DNA of 64,000 nt, taken from assembly GCF_000304455.1 (NCBI RefSeq), contig NC_018605.1:434035-498034 (forward strand), read 5' to 3'. The stretch's first letter is position 1, and each line of letters begins with the position of its first letter. Under the pieces are notes generated by a model. That model saw only the letters and a program-made list of their open reading frames with translations, made no database searches and had not been told where the DNA came from. Positions 45,587 through 54,004 of the stretch are shown piece by piece. Origin of the DNA: Cardinium endosymbiont cEper1 of Encarsia pergandiella. GTDB taxonomy: Bacteria > Bacteroidota > Bacteroidia > Cytophagales > Amoebophilaceae. The position numbers and the translations under genes were made by a program.

Positions 45587-46897
45587 ATGAGTAATGTCAG
45601 CAAACTAGTTATTAAAGCATGTAGTGACAATAAGTTTTCTTCTTTTACGGGGGAGTTTATCACTTCTATTAATCCAGAAAACATAGTGATTAAAAGTGGC
45701 GTATCCTACTATGTGCCTGAAGGAATGGCTAGTGCTCATTTGATTAAATATCGTGGGTCTCCTCCAAGATTGCTCTCTTTTAGTCTTTTGTTTGATAGTA
45801 CAGGGATTATCCCTGGTAGCAATGCCATTGCAGTGATGGAACAAGTGAAGCAGCTACAAGATGTTACCTATAGTGTCCATAAAAAGCATAATGCGCCTAA
45901 TTATATTCGTATCATTTGGGGACATATTGATTTTAAAGGCAGGCTGGTAGATCTAGATATAGTTTATTCTATGTTTCAAGTAGATGGTACCTTGGTCAGA
46001 GCGGAGGCGCGTATAGCTGTATTAGAAGAGCTTGTTCCTTTAGGTAAAGGGAAATCTGCTGCTGGTGTAGATACCAATTATACAAAGCTATCTGGTAATC
46101 ATGCAACGGTACATTCAATGAAGCCTGGACAGTCTGTATCTAGTGATACAGCTTTTGCACCGACGCCCAATGGTATGGATGGTGCTTATAGTGGTGCGCC
46201 ACCTGGTGCTTATGATGGAGGTCCTGATCAGGTTTATCATGGGGCTAGTGGTTCTAGCCATCAGATGGATGGTGCCAACGTGGGCCATGCTGGAAAGCCT
46301 ACTGCTAGCCTGGACAAAGATAGCTCTGGCCATTATGGTGCTGGTGCAGACATGGATCCTAGTTCTACACATTCTGCCAGTTATGGTACTGGATCAGATG
46401 TTGACCATACTGGTAATGGCTTTAAAGGCGGCGTTGCAGGTAATGGGCCTGGTGGAAGTGGGGGGGGGATTGGTGGAGGAGGACATAGGCTAGCTAGTGA
46501 TTCAGGTTCATCAGCAGGAGGTACTGTTTCTACACGAATGGACAGATCCTCCAATCGATCTGCTCCAAGTAGTAAAAGCCCTCCGTTAGGTGGTGGTCTG
46601 GCTAGATCTTCCAAACATAATGTGGCTTCTGGGCCAGGTAGTCCTGCGGCTAAAGGCAAAAGACGCTTCCCGAAAGTAGGCACGATAGCTGGTCATGCCG
46701 CATCAGCTGGTCATGCCGCAGTTGCAGTTGCGGCAAATGCACCAGATAGTTTACGTAAACTAAGTAGCCTAAAAGGAAACGTTAATCTTATGAGAAACAA
46801 AATAAGCTTCTTGCGAAGGCTCAAAAATTTTGCTAAAAAAGTGGCACCTAGAGCCTATGATGCTGGAAAAAAAGTAGTAAAATCAAGTGGTTTTTAA
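45587..46897 (+). CDS. Afp7-like hub protein with Gly-rich linker and basic tail
   Basis: 436 aa. Residues 1-150 resemble the CIS tube-initiator/hub domain (Afp7/Pvc7, gp53-like): KLVIKACSDN, FITSINPENIVI, then RLLSFSLLFDSTGI and APNYIRIIWGHIDFKGRLVDLDI. The usual C-terminal LysM is not visible. Instead, residues about 155-345 are a Gly/Ser/Asp/His-rich disordered linker, followed by a basic tail with AAKGKRRFPKVG, HAASAGHAAVAVAANA and FLRRLKNFAKKV. A run of nine G at 46460-46468 sits in the linker; a one-base slip in either direction meets a stop within about ten codons. It joins the tube to the spike in known systems. Confidence 0.65.
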   Translation: MSNVSKLVIKACSDNKFSSFTGEFITSINPENIVIKSGVSYYVPEGMASAHLIKYRGSPPRLLSFSLLFDSTGIIPGSNAIAVMEQVKQLQDVTYSVHKKHNAPNYIRIIWGHIDFKGRLVDLDIVYSMFQVDGTLVRAEARIAVLEELVPLGKGKSAAGVDTNYTKLSGNHATVHSMKPGQSVSSDTAFAPTPNGMDGAYSGAPPGAYDGGPDQVYHGASGSSHQMDGANVGHAGKPTASLDKDSSGHYGAGADMDPSSTHSASYGTGSDVDHTGNGFKGGVAGNGPGGSGGGIGGGGHRLASDSGSSAGGTVSTRMDRSSNRSAPSSKSPPLGGGLARSSKHNVASGPGSPAAKGKRRFPKVGTIAGHAASAGHAAVAVAANAPDSLRKLSSLKGNVNLMRNKISFLRRLKNFAKKVAPRAYDAGKKVVKSSGF

Positions 46898-46930
46898 AAA
46901 CAGTAAATCATTATTAATTGAAAATATTAT

Positions 46931-48376
46931 ATGCGGTATATAAAATCTGTTGTTTTAGGCGTGTTTTTAAGTGTCCATTTTATTTGTTATGGTAAGGCCA
47001 AATTTAAACCCAGTGTAATTGAAAATGCCAAGCGGTCTGTAGTTTCTGTGGATACGCGTGCAGCGCTTACGGCTTATACCCCTCCTAGGGAGTCGTATGG
47101 CAACGGGGTGGTAATAGATAAGGCAGCAGGGTATATTTTAACTTCTGGCTTTACGGTTGGGCCTGTTATAGTCGCAGACTATACGATTGGTTTTTTTAAT
47201 GGTATAGAGGCTCCAGCAAAATTGATCTATTATGATACTTGGGCAGATTTTGCGCTTTTACAAATAGATCCATCGCTCTTTCCTAAAGAAGTACAGGCGG
47301 TAAAGTTAAGTAATACAAATCCATTGCTGGGCCAATCTGTTTTTACTATTGCTAAAGAAAAAAATAAAAAGGCTATAGATTATCCTGGAAGCATAGATGA
47401 TACCAATTATAGTATAGAATGGACCATGCCCCAGCATTTTATTCGCGTCAGTATCCCTAGCAAGAGTGGTGCAAGTGGTTCTTTGATTTTCAATGAGGCT
47501 GGAGAGGGCATCGCCTTAAATTGTGCTGGTTCAGACACCATGGATATTGGCCTACATCTAAACTATGTGCACCATGCACTAGCTGCCTTAAAAGCAAAAA
47601 AATTACCTGTTAGAAAGCATATTGGTGCTTTATTAACTACTTATTCACTAGATGACGTAGTCCGTTATGATCATCTCTCGGCAGCGTCACAAAAGACCTA
47701 TTGTACAAAATTTCCAAATGCAAAAAATAAAATTTTACAAGTAGACAGTACACTAAAAGGTACACCAGCCCATCTTAGACTTTTACCGGGAGATTTAATT
47801 TGGGCGCTTAATGGTCAATTGGTGGGACCCAATTTAGTAGATTTTGATTGGGCTCTAAATAAGTCATCAAAGGACCAGCTGTTGTTAACCATTTTTCGCA
47901 ATGGCTCCTTTCATGAAGTGACTATACCTTGTTATGATTTGAATAGCCATCGCATTGCTAAAATAGTCCAATTTGGCGGTATTACTTTTTTTGAAACAGA
48001 TGATATGTGTAGTACACTGGTTGGCCTGTCACCTAAAACTTTGGTTGCCTGTATTGCAGAACCCAATACCATTTTCAAAGTACCTGCTTTCCCTAATGAT
48101 CGTTTCAAAATTTTAGCTATGCGGTTGTTAGCTATGAATGGTCAGCCTATTCAAAGCTTGGATGTGTTAATTGAATTGATTCCGCAATTGGTGCATCAAA
48201 AATATTTTACAGTTGAATACATCAATTATATTCCACTAGGGCATGGAATGTGGCGAAAATTTGTGCATAATCGTTATAAAGGTAATGTAGAATATGACCC
48301 GAACTTGGCACCACCTAAGGTTTGGGCATGGGATGCCATTCACCTTGAGTGGAAGGGGCAAGAAATCGTTCTGTAA
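46931..48376 (+). CDS. Secreted HtrA-like protein lacking the catalytic His
   Basis: 481 aa. Signal peptide YIKSVVLGVFLSVHFICYGKA. Trypsin-like fold: the His position, aligned with the next gene, reads TSGFTVG with F74 in place of His. The Asp (D106 in WADFALLQI) and Ser (S182 in SGASGSL) remain. After about 250 a PDZ-like region follows, with GTPAHLRLLPGDLIWALNGQLVGPN, and a second one near 370-440. It should be an inactive relative that may bind rather than cut. It starts 33 bases after the injection-system hub gene. Confidence 0.8.
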   Translation: MRYIKSVVLGVFLSVHFICYGKAKFKPSVIENAKRSVVSVDTRAALTAYTPPRESYGNGVVIDKAAGYILTSGFTVGPVIVADYTIGFFNGIEAPAKLIYYDTWADFALLQIDPSLFPKEVQAVKLSNTNPLLGQSVFTIAKEKNKKAIDYPGSIDDTNYSIEWTMPQHFIRVSIPSKSGASGSLIFNEAGEGIALNCAGSDTMDIGLHLNYVHHALAALKAKKLPVRKHIGALLTTYSLDDVVRYDHLSAASQKTYCTKFPNAKNKILQVDSTLKGTPAHLRLLPGDLIWALNGQLVGPNLVDFDWALNKSSKDQLLLTIFRNGSFHEVTIPCYDLNSHRIAKIVQFGGITFFETDDMCSTLVGLSPKTLVACIAEPNTIFKVPAFPNDRFKILAMRLLAMNGQPIQSLDVLIELIPQLVHQKYFTVEYINYIPLGHGMWRKFVHNRYKGNVEYDPNLAPPKVWAWDAIHLEWKGQEIVL

Positions 48377-48378
48377 TA

Positions 48379-48431
48379 GATAACTGGCTTATCTAAATGC
48401 TATAAACTAAAAAAGACTTATGAGGAAGTCT
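48379..48431 (+). promoter_or_regulatory. Two small hairpins between the HtrA-like genes
   Basis: GATAA-CTGGC-TTATC (48379-48393) directly at the stop, then AGACTT-ATGAGG-AAGTCT (48414-48431). Both are perfect short stems. They could be a weak terminator pair or processing sites. Confidence 0.35.
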
Positions 48432-48523
48432 CAAAAAGAGGAGATGCTTATGCCATGGTATGCGCTTTTGTGATTTTTATTGATATTTTTAGCTTGTTCT
48501 AAGCGTTATTTACTAAAATCCTT

Positions 48524-49981
48524 ATGAAAATAAATGTTTTAAAGCCTAAATGCTGGGCTATACTTTTTGCCCTTTTCCTGCCTACACCCATTCTTTTAGC
48601 CAAGGAGTTATTTCCTGAAAAGGTAATTGAACAGGCTAAAAAATCAGTGGTAACCATTGAGGTAAGTGCTTCTTTTGCAGCTTATGAAAAAGGAAACAAG
48701 TGGAGTGGAACAGGATGTGTGGTAGATAAGCAACATGGCTATGTGTTAACCAATCGACATGTAATAGGGGCTGCTGTAGTGGGCAGTTACAAAGTAACCT
48801 TTTTTAATGGCATTCAGCAAGAGGCCCATCTAATCTATTATGATCCATGGTTGGACTATGGATTTTTACAAGTTGCGCCTACAGTTATTCCACAAGAAGT
48901 TACCGAAACTACTTTTAGCCGCCGTAATCCAGTTATAGATCAGCCTATTTTTATCGTTGGCAATAATGCAGGGCATAGTTTTTCTTTACATACAGGCCTT
49001 GTAGCAGATTTGTATGAGGTGGAAGGTGAGATGCCCCAACAATCTGTTAAGCTTAGTTTAAATACTAAAGGTGGGTCAAGTGGTTCGCCTGTTTTTAACA
49101 AAGATGGACAAGCTATAGGGCTTAATTATGCTGGCAATAACACATTTGCGTGGGCCATCCATCCTGAATATATTCGGTATGCCTTATCGGCCATTCGGCA
49201 GGGTCGATGCCCCATTAGGAAGCAAGTCGGGGTCATTACCCAATCTACGCCTATTAAAGATTTGGTCCAGTATGATGGGTTGCCCATAGCACGCCAACAA
49301 CAATACATCAAGACATTCCCTAATGGCGCGACCTCTCTGATTGCAGTAGATGATGTCCTAACGGGTAGCCCTGCAGATGGGTTTCTCTTTCCTGGAGATG
49401 TGATTTGGGCAGTTAATCGTCAGGAAATAGGGCCTAATTTGGTTGCTTTTGATATGGCTATGAATCGCGCTACTACAGATCATGTGTTGTTAACCATTTT
49501 TAGAATGGGTCAGTGGCATGATATCAAGATAGGACTTTATGATCTTGAGCGCCATAAGATTATAAAGATGGTCTATTTTGGCGGGGCTATCTTTTTTGAA
49601 ATGGATGATTATTGCGCTAAAATAAATGGTATAGCTGCTAAGAGCTTAACCTTTGTTAAAGCAGATGCAAATCATATTTTTAACCATGTTGCGTCTAATA
49701 GGATTAAAGATGATTTTAGGGTCAAGGTTTTATCTTTTAATGAAAAACCGCTTGCCACTCTTCAAGCATTAGAGGCAGTGATACCATCTTTAATAGCTAA
49801 AAAATACTTTACCATAGCCTATAGCGACTTGTCTCCTTTTTATTCATTTGGTGCGCTACATTTAGGTGCTAGGCCATCAAGGGACTATGTGGCATATAAA
49901 GCGCATAGTCCTCAGCCTAGATGGTTTATTTGGGATGAGACCCATCATCAGTGGACCAGTTCTCCTATAATTGTAGATTGA
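48524..49981 (+). CDS. Secreted HtrA/Deg-like serine protease
   Basis: 485 aa, tandem paralogue of the preceding gene with the catalytic triad intact: H79 in YVLTNRHVIGA, D111 in WLDYGFLQV and S186 in KGGSSGSPVFN. Signal peptide WAILFALFLPTPILLA. PDZ-like region with LTGSPADGFLFPGDVIWAVN and a second one near 380-440. Periplasmic quality-control or processing protease; placed next to the injection system, it may mature or clear its parts, but this is inferred from position only. Confidence 0.88.
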   Translation: MKINVLKPKCWAILFALFLPTPILLAKELFPEKVIEQAKKSVVTIEVSASFAAYEKGNKWSGTGCVVDKQHGYVLTNRHVIGAAVVGSYKVTFFNGIQQEAHLIYYDPWLDYGFLQVAPTVIPQEVTETTFSRRNPVIDQPIFIVGNNAGHSFSLHTGLVADLYEVEGEMPQQSVKLSLNTKGGSSGSPVFNKDGQAIGLNYAGNNTFAWAIHPEYIRYALSAIRQGRCPIRKQVGVITQSTPIKDLVQYDGLPIARQQQYIKTFPNGATSLIAVDDVLTGSPADGFLFPGDVIWAVNRQEIGPNLVAFDMAMNRATTDHVLLTIFRMGQWHDIKIGLYDLERHKIIKMVYFGGAIFFEMDDYCAKINGIAAKSLTFVKADANHIFNHVASNRIKDDFRVKVLSFNEKPLATLQALEAVIPSLIAKKYFTIAYSDLSPFYSFGALHLGARPSRDYVAYKAHSPQPRWFIWDETHHQWTSSPIIVD

Positions 49982-50081
49982 TTTTTAACTCTTTACAAGG
50001 TGGATTTTTTATCATATACCAAGTGGTTGGGGGGGCTCATATTGCCCTTAATTTGATCCCGTTAGCTGAATAGATTGACTT

Positions 50082-50540
50082 ATGGAACTGGATAAGGTAG
50101 ATAAACATATTTTAAATATTTTGCAAGTTGATTCAAAAATTACAAATGCTGCCCTTGCACAAAAAATCAATTTATCCCCTGCTGCTACCCTTGAACGGGT
50201 AAAAAAGTTGGAGCAGCATGAAATTATTACCCATTACGCTGCACAAATCGACTATCCCAAATTAGGTTTTGGGCTACATCTAATGGTTGCTATTCGTCTT
50301 CAAAAGATTACAGCTGACCATATCAAGTTATTTAAACTTACGATTAATAAAATACCATCCATTGTAACTTGCTATCAAGTAATAGGTGATTTTGATTTTA
50401 TTTTAATGGTTTATGTTAGAGAGCTATCTAGTTATCAAACAATGGTCGTAGAAAAACTCTATATGTTGCCCATGGTGGACCATATCAAAACTTTGTCAGT
50501 CAGCCAACTACTTAAAAATAAGCCATTATATCTGGAATAG
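50082..50540 (+). CDS. Lrp/AsnC family transcriptional regulator
   Basis: 152 aa. N-terminal winged helix-turn-helix with DKVDKHILNILQVDSKITN and the recognition part NLSPAATLERVKKLEQHEII, then the RAM ligand-binding domain with CYQVIGDFDFILMVYV near 100-116. Such regulators sense amino acids. It is one of the few regulators in this window. A G7 run (50029-50035) lies 47 bases before the start. A terminator-like hairpin follows the gene. Confidence 0.92.
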   Translation: MELDKVDKHILNILQVDSKITNAALAQKINLSPAATLERVKKLEQHEIITHYAAQIDYPKLGFGLHLMVAIRLQKITADHIKLFKLTINKIPSIVTCYQVIGDFDFILMVYVRELSSYQTMVVEKLYMLPMVDHIKTLSVSQLLKNKPLYLE

Positions 50541-50548
50541 GGGGGCTT

Positions 50549-50583
50549 TACCACTGACCTGCATAGATAAGTGGTTTCTTTTG
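50549..50583 (+). terminator. Terminator after the Lrp-like gene
   Basis: ACCACT and AGTGGT form a 6-bp stem with a 14-base loop followed directly by TTCTTTT. It begins 10 bases after the stop. Confidence 0.5.
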
Positions 50584-50693
50584 CCAAAGGGTATACGATA
50601 TTGAGTTGTTCCTGAAATATTATGTATTTGTTTGTTAATCAGAAAACATAGTTATAAACTGTATTAGTTAATTACTAATTTTTTAAAAAGCAG

Positions 50694-51491
50694 CTAGCCA
50701 GCTGTATGGATAAAAGTATACACCTTTTTTCCTTCTTTAATATACTTGTTGTGCCGTTTTGCCGCATCCGTAGTGGTTAAAATTTCATAATCTTGAATTT
50801 CGTTGTTTTGCTTTTTCTTTTTTAACGCTTCTTGTAGTGATTCACTTATAGCTAACTTGCCTTCTATTCCTTTGCCAATAATCAATATAATTTCTTTGGT
50901 GCTCCCTTCTATAGGATCTATAGCCCACCATTCATCCAAAAATTCTTTTGGTAGACCACCTTCTTTATCATCATGATTAACCCTATGCTTCATACCACAT
51001 TTTATCGTTTCAGGAAATTTTTCCGATGTCACACGCCCATAAAAATTAGGGGTTAATACCCAGTCAAAGGCTTCTGAATCGGCTTTATCCGTCTGAACCA
51101 TATTATTCTTAACCTGAAAAGTAGCATCATTGCAATGAATTGGCTTTTGACCACTTGCAATATGAAAGCGCATCTTGCCTAAATCCAATTTGGTAACCCG
51201 ACACTTGTCTTCAGGTAAATCTTCCTCTGACTCATTTAACTCAATCCATCTAGGATGATGATCTTCCATTTCTTTTTTTTCACCAGGGCATGAGGATGCG
51301 CCCAAGAAGCACACCGGAATGATAACAACTAAAGCCTTCAGCAAGAATAATAAGAAGCCTATAAAGCAATGCATAAAAAATGGAATAAAAAATCTAAAAA
51401 AAGCTAACCCAAACATCCTGGGCAATTTAAAAAAAATAAGTCGAATACAAAAATGATTGGAGACACCCTTTAGCTTACTCCCCAGATGCAC
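50694..51491 (-). CDS. Membrane-anchored Mth938-like (DUF498/NDUFAF3-type) protein
   Basis: 265 aa as called; in-frame ATGs at 51416 and 51374 give shorter forms whose N-terminus is purely the hydrophobic segment FIGFLLFLLKALVVIIPVCF followed by LGASSC, so it is likely a lipoprotein or anchored protein. After an acidic linker, residues from about 95 on show the Mth938 pattern: VTKLDLGKMRFH, EIILIIGKGIEGKL and the end EILTTTDAAKRHNKYIKEGKKV. Family members are usually small soluble proteins, and in mitochondria NDUFAF3 helps assemble complex I. An exported form is unusual. The function is unknown. Confidence 0.65.
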   Translation of the reverse strand: MHLGSKLKGVSNHFCIRLIFFKLPRMFGLAFFRFFIPFFMHCFIGFLLFLLKALVVIIPVCFLGASSCPGEKKEMEDHHPRWIELNESEEDLPEDKCRVTKLDLGKMRFHIASGQKPIHCNDATFQVKNNMVQTDKADSEAFDWVLTPNFYGRVTSEKFPETIKCGMKHRVNHDDKEGGLPKEFLDEWWAIDPIEGSTKEIILIIGKGIEGKLAISESLQEALKKKKQNNEIQDYEILTTTDAAKRHNKYIKEGKKVYTFIHTAG

Positions 51492-51665
51492 AAAGTCGCT
51501 CTATCTGAAGCTATATCGAAAAATTGAGTGATTCAGAATCATAACAGATAAAAATCTAACTCACTATGCGCAAGATAGCTGGTTTTTTCAGAAAAAAGAC
51601 GTAACATTGTGTAGTATTGTGGATTTTATCCCCAAGACCTACCTGTAGCGGTAAATTTTATAAAA

Positions 51666-51739
51666 GGGCCCATAGCTCAGTCGGTTAGAGCATCTGACTC
51701 ATAATCAGCAGGTCCCAGGTTCAAGTCCTGGTGGGCCCA
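51666..51739 (+). tRNA. tRNA-Met (anticodon CAT)
   Basis: 74-nt cloverleaf: acceptor GGGCCCA/TGGGCCC, D-arm TAGCTCAGTCGGTTAGAGCA, anticodon stem CTGAC-tCATaa... with CAT, T-arm CCAGGTTCAAGTCCTGG. It looks like the elongator Met tRNA; an Ile tRNA with modified CAT is less likely. CCA is not encoded. Confidence 0.9.
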
Positions 51740-51836
51740 CACCATTTATCTTATTGTAATGATAACTTGCCTTAACCCATCAGTTGCCTGTTTTGTTTAT
51801 ATAATCAAGTCTTAATGGTGGCCATTTTCTTCTACT

Positions 51837-52700
51837 GTGTTTTCCGATATATATACCTATGCGCCGATTGCCATTTATGACAGTGGTGTAGGTGGTTTAA
51901 CCATTGCTAAGGCAATTAAAGCAATATTACCACAAGAATCTATTCATTATATCGGAGATACTAAAAATTTACCTTATGGTGATAAAACATCCGTAGCATT
52001 ATGTGGTTATATTGCACAGGTAGTAAATTTTTGCCTAAGTAAACGGTATAAGCTGCTGGTCATTGCGTGTAATACAGCGACTGCTGCCGCAGATTATTTT
52101 ATGCCTAATTACCTTAAAACAATAGGACACAAAATGGGTATCATCAATGTGGTCGATCCAGTAGTCAGATACATCGATGGAATGAATCACTATAACCAGA
52201 TAGGTCTTATAGCCACAAAATATACTGTATCATATGGCATCTATGCAAAACGATTTCGAACCACTGGTATCACATTAACGTCTCTGGCCACGCCGCTACT
52301 GGTGCCTATGGTAGAGGCCTCTTTCAATGGAAAATCACTAGATCATCTTTTGTTAGATGATTATTTAAATCAAATCGTTTCCCCAAACTTAGATGCACTG
52401 ATTCCAGCTTGTACACATTATATATTTTTAGAACAAGCATTAAATTTTTTTTTAAAAAAACACTTTTCAAAAGAGATTAAACTGATCAATCCAGCGAAAC
52501 TTACCGCATTAGCGGTCCAGCAACTTTTACGTACACATCATCTTTTAAATAAAACAAAAAAAAAATTGCCTGACTGCTTTATGGCAACCGCGCTAACCCC
52601 ATCTTTTCAAAATGCTAGTGATAAACTCTTTGGACAAAAACCTATAGCCATCAATCTATCGGACTATACACCATCTATAGACCTTGCATCACTCTGTTGA
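51837..52700 (+). CDS. murI: Glutamate racemase
   Basis: Makes D-glutamate for peptidoglycan. 287 aa from a GTG at 51837; the ATG alternatives would cut the first motif. Motifs: IYDSGVGGLTIAKA (D15), the first catalytic cysteine C78 in IACNTATAA, and the second C192 in PACTHYIFL. The region around the second Cys is less conserved than usual (PACTHY in place of GCTHY). Its presence suggests some peptidoglycan precursor synthesis, or a leftover. Confidence 0.9.
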   Translation: MFSDIYTYAPIAIYDSGVGGLTIAKAIKAILPQESIHYIGDTKNLPYGDKTSVALCGYIAQVVNFCLSKRYKLLVIACNTATAAADYFMPNYLKTIGHKMGIINVVDPVVRYIDGMNHYNQIGLIATKYTVSYGIYAKRFRTTGITLTSLATPLLVPMVEASFNGKSLDHLLLDDYLNQIVSPNLDALIPACTHYIFLEQALNFFLKKHFSKEIKLINPAKLTALAVQQLLRTHHLLNKTKKKLPDCFMATALTPSFQNASDKLFGQKPIAINLSDYTPSIDLASLC

Positions 52701-52818
52701 TGGTGCCATATGCTTGTAATTGAATTCGATTTAAATTATATTAAAAATTACTAGCCTATATCTATTGGTTTAACAACCGTCACTAAAGCAGACAAAGGAT
52801 TACTTCCACTTAGAAGAT

Positions 52819-53925
52819 ATGTTTTTATTTAAAATTTCTATTTGCATAACTTTTTTACTCTTTACGATTGGTTGCGGTTGTAATAGACTTGCCCAAAATG
52901 GTACTATAAATTTCCACGAAGATGATACCAAGCCACTAATCGTCTTGTTTCATGGGTTAGGTGGGGATGTCTTCTCTTTTAAGACACTTCAAGAGGCGCT
53001 TGAGAATGAATTTGGTAAAGACTCTGTGGTTGCTTTGGATTACATAACCAAGGAGCAGACGCTCCTATATTCTATAAAAGAGCAAAGTAATAAATGCTTT
53101 GATAAACTTTCAAAGAAAGAACCTAACCTAAAAAATAGGCCTACACTACTAATAGGTCATAGCCAAGGCGGTCTTCGTGCATATAGGATGTTTCATGGAT
53201 ATAAGGATGTATTAAATGTAAAAGGCATTATTACACTAGCTACGCCATGGGAAGGGGCGCCTGTCATTGAGACAGTTAGGAAACTAAACGAACGTGACAC
53301 AACTACCGGGATTAAAAACGAAGCATTGTATGTAAGATATTTTACACCGCCTGTTTTGAATGATATGTGCAGACTATCCCATAGTATGGGTCAGCCTACC
53401 AACTGGATTGAACAAGAGCTTGTGAGCAGGCTAGAAGCATTCCCAGTTTTAGAGCTATTTGTTGGATTCTACGATTTAAAACCAGGAAGTGAATTTTTAG
53501 AATCGATTCAGGATGCCCTGCCTGAAGAAGAAGTACCTATACTAGCTATAGGAGGCACTCTCAGTGACTTTAAAAATTTTCTACCTAAAGAAAGTAGCTA
53601 TGAGAGTAGCTATGATTTTAAACATCTCAACACAGCGTGGGGTAAAATTATAGTTGGCGAAGCAGATCTTGATCTTATAGACAAACATGATATGATTGTG
53701 CCGCTCTATAGTCAGCTTGCATCGCATATTCCAAACAAAGAAAATTTCAAAAGAATGGTTATTGACGATGCCCTTCATGGTCAACTTTTAAATGAATTTC
53801 CTATTGAAGCCTCTAAAAGTATATTATGCCATCCTACTATGGTAAAAGAGGTGATTCAGTTTGGCAAAGATATTTTCTACAGTGATGCTATCACATCTGA
53901 ATATCAAGTATCCGAATACAACTGA
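52819..53925 (+). CDS. Lipoprotein lipase/esterase, alpha/beta hydrolase
   Basis: 368 aa. Lipoprotein signal FKISICITFLLFTIGC with Cys19. Alpha/beta hydrolase marks: LIVLFHGLGGDVFSF (oxyanion), nucleophile S115 in LIGHSQGGLRAYRM, TLATPWEGAP after it (typical of lipases and PGAP1-like enzymes), and a late H in DDALHGQL. It is likely an exported enzyme that splits lipid esters, perhaps of host membranes. The substrate is not deducible. It lies alone and is convergent with the M3 peptidase. Confidence 0.8.
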   Translation: MFLFKISICITFLLFTIGCGCNRLAQNGTINFHEDDTKPLIVLFHGLGGDVFSFKTLQEALENEFGKDSVVALDYITKEQTLLYSIKEQSNKCFDKLSKKEPNLKNRPTLLIGHSQGGLRAYRMFHGYKDVLNVKGIITLATPWEGAPVIETVRKLNERDTTTGIKNEALYVRYFTPPVLNDMCRLSHSMGQPTNWIEQELVSRLEAFPVLELFVGFYDLKPGSEFLESIQDALPEEEVPILAIGGTLSDFKNFLPKESSYESSYDFKHLNTAWGKIIVGEADLDLIDKHDMIVPLYSQLASHIPNKENFKRMVIDDALHGQLLNEFPIEASKSILCHPTMVKEVIQFGKDIFYSDAITSEYQVSEYN

Positions 53926-54004
53926 TCCAATCAAACACCATCATGACACCATAAAAGCTCATACAAAAAAAGTAGATTTTATTGGGCAAAGTGCAATCGT
54001 AAAG

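Noticed and set aside
45605-45844. Minus-strand ORF inside the hub gene
   Set aside because: It is antisense to a well-supported domain and has no recognisable product.
46143-46493. Hydrophobic ORF in another frame of the hub gene
   Set aside because: It is a frame-shifted reading of the Gly-rich linker codons (GGT, GCT) and has no independent support. It is only relevant as the frame entered after a slip at the G9 tract.
48524-49981. Second HtrA-like gene as an injection-system effector
   Set aside because: A signal peptide sends it through Sec; no packing signal is visible. Periplasmic protease is the simpler reading.
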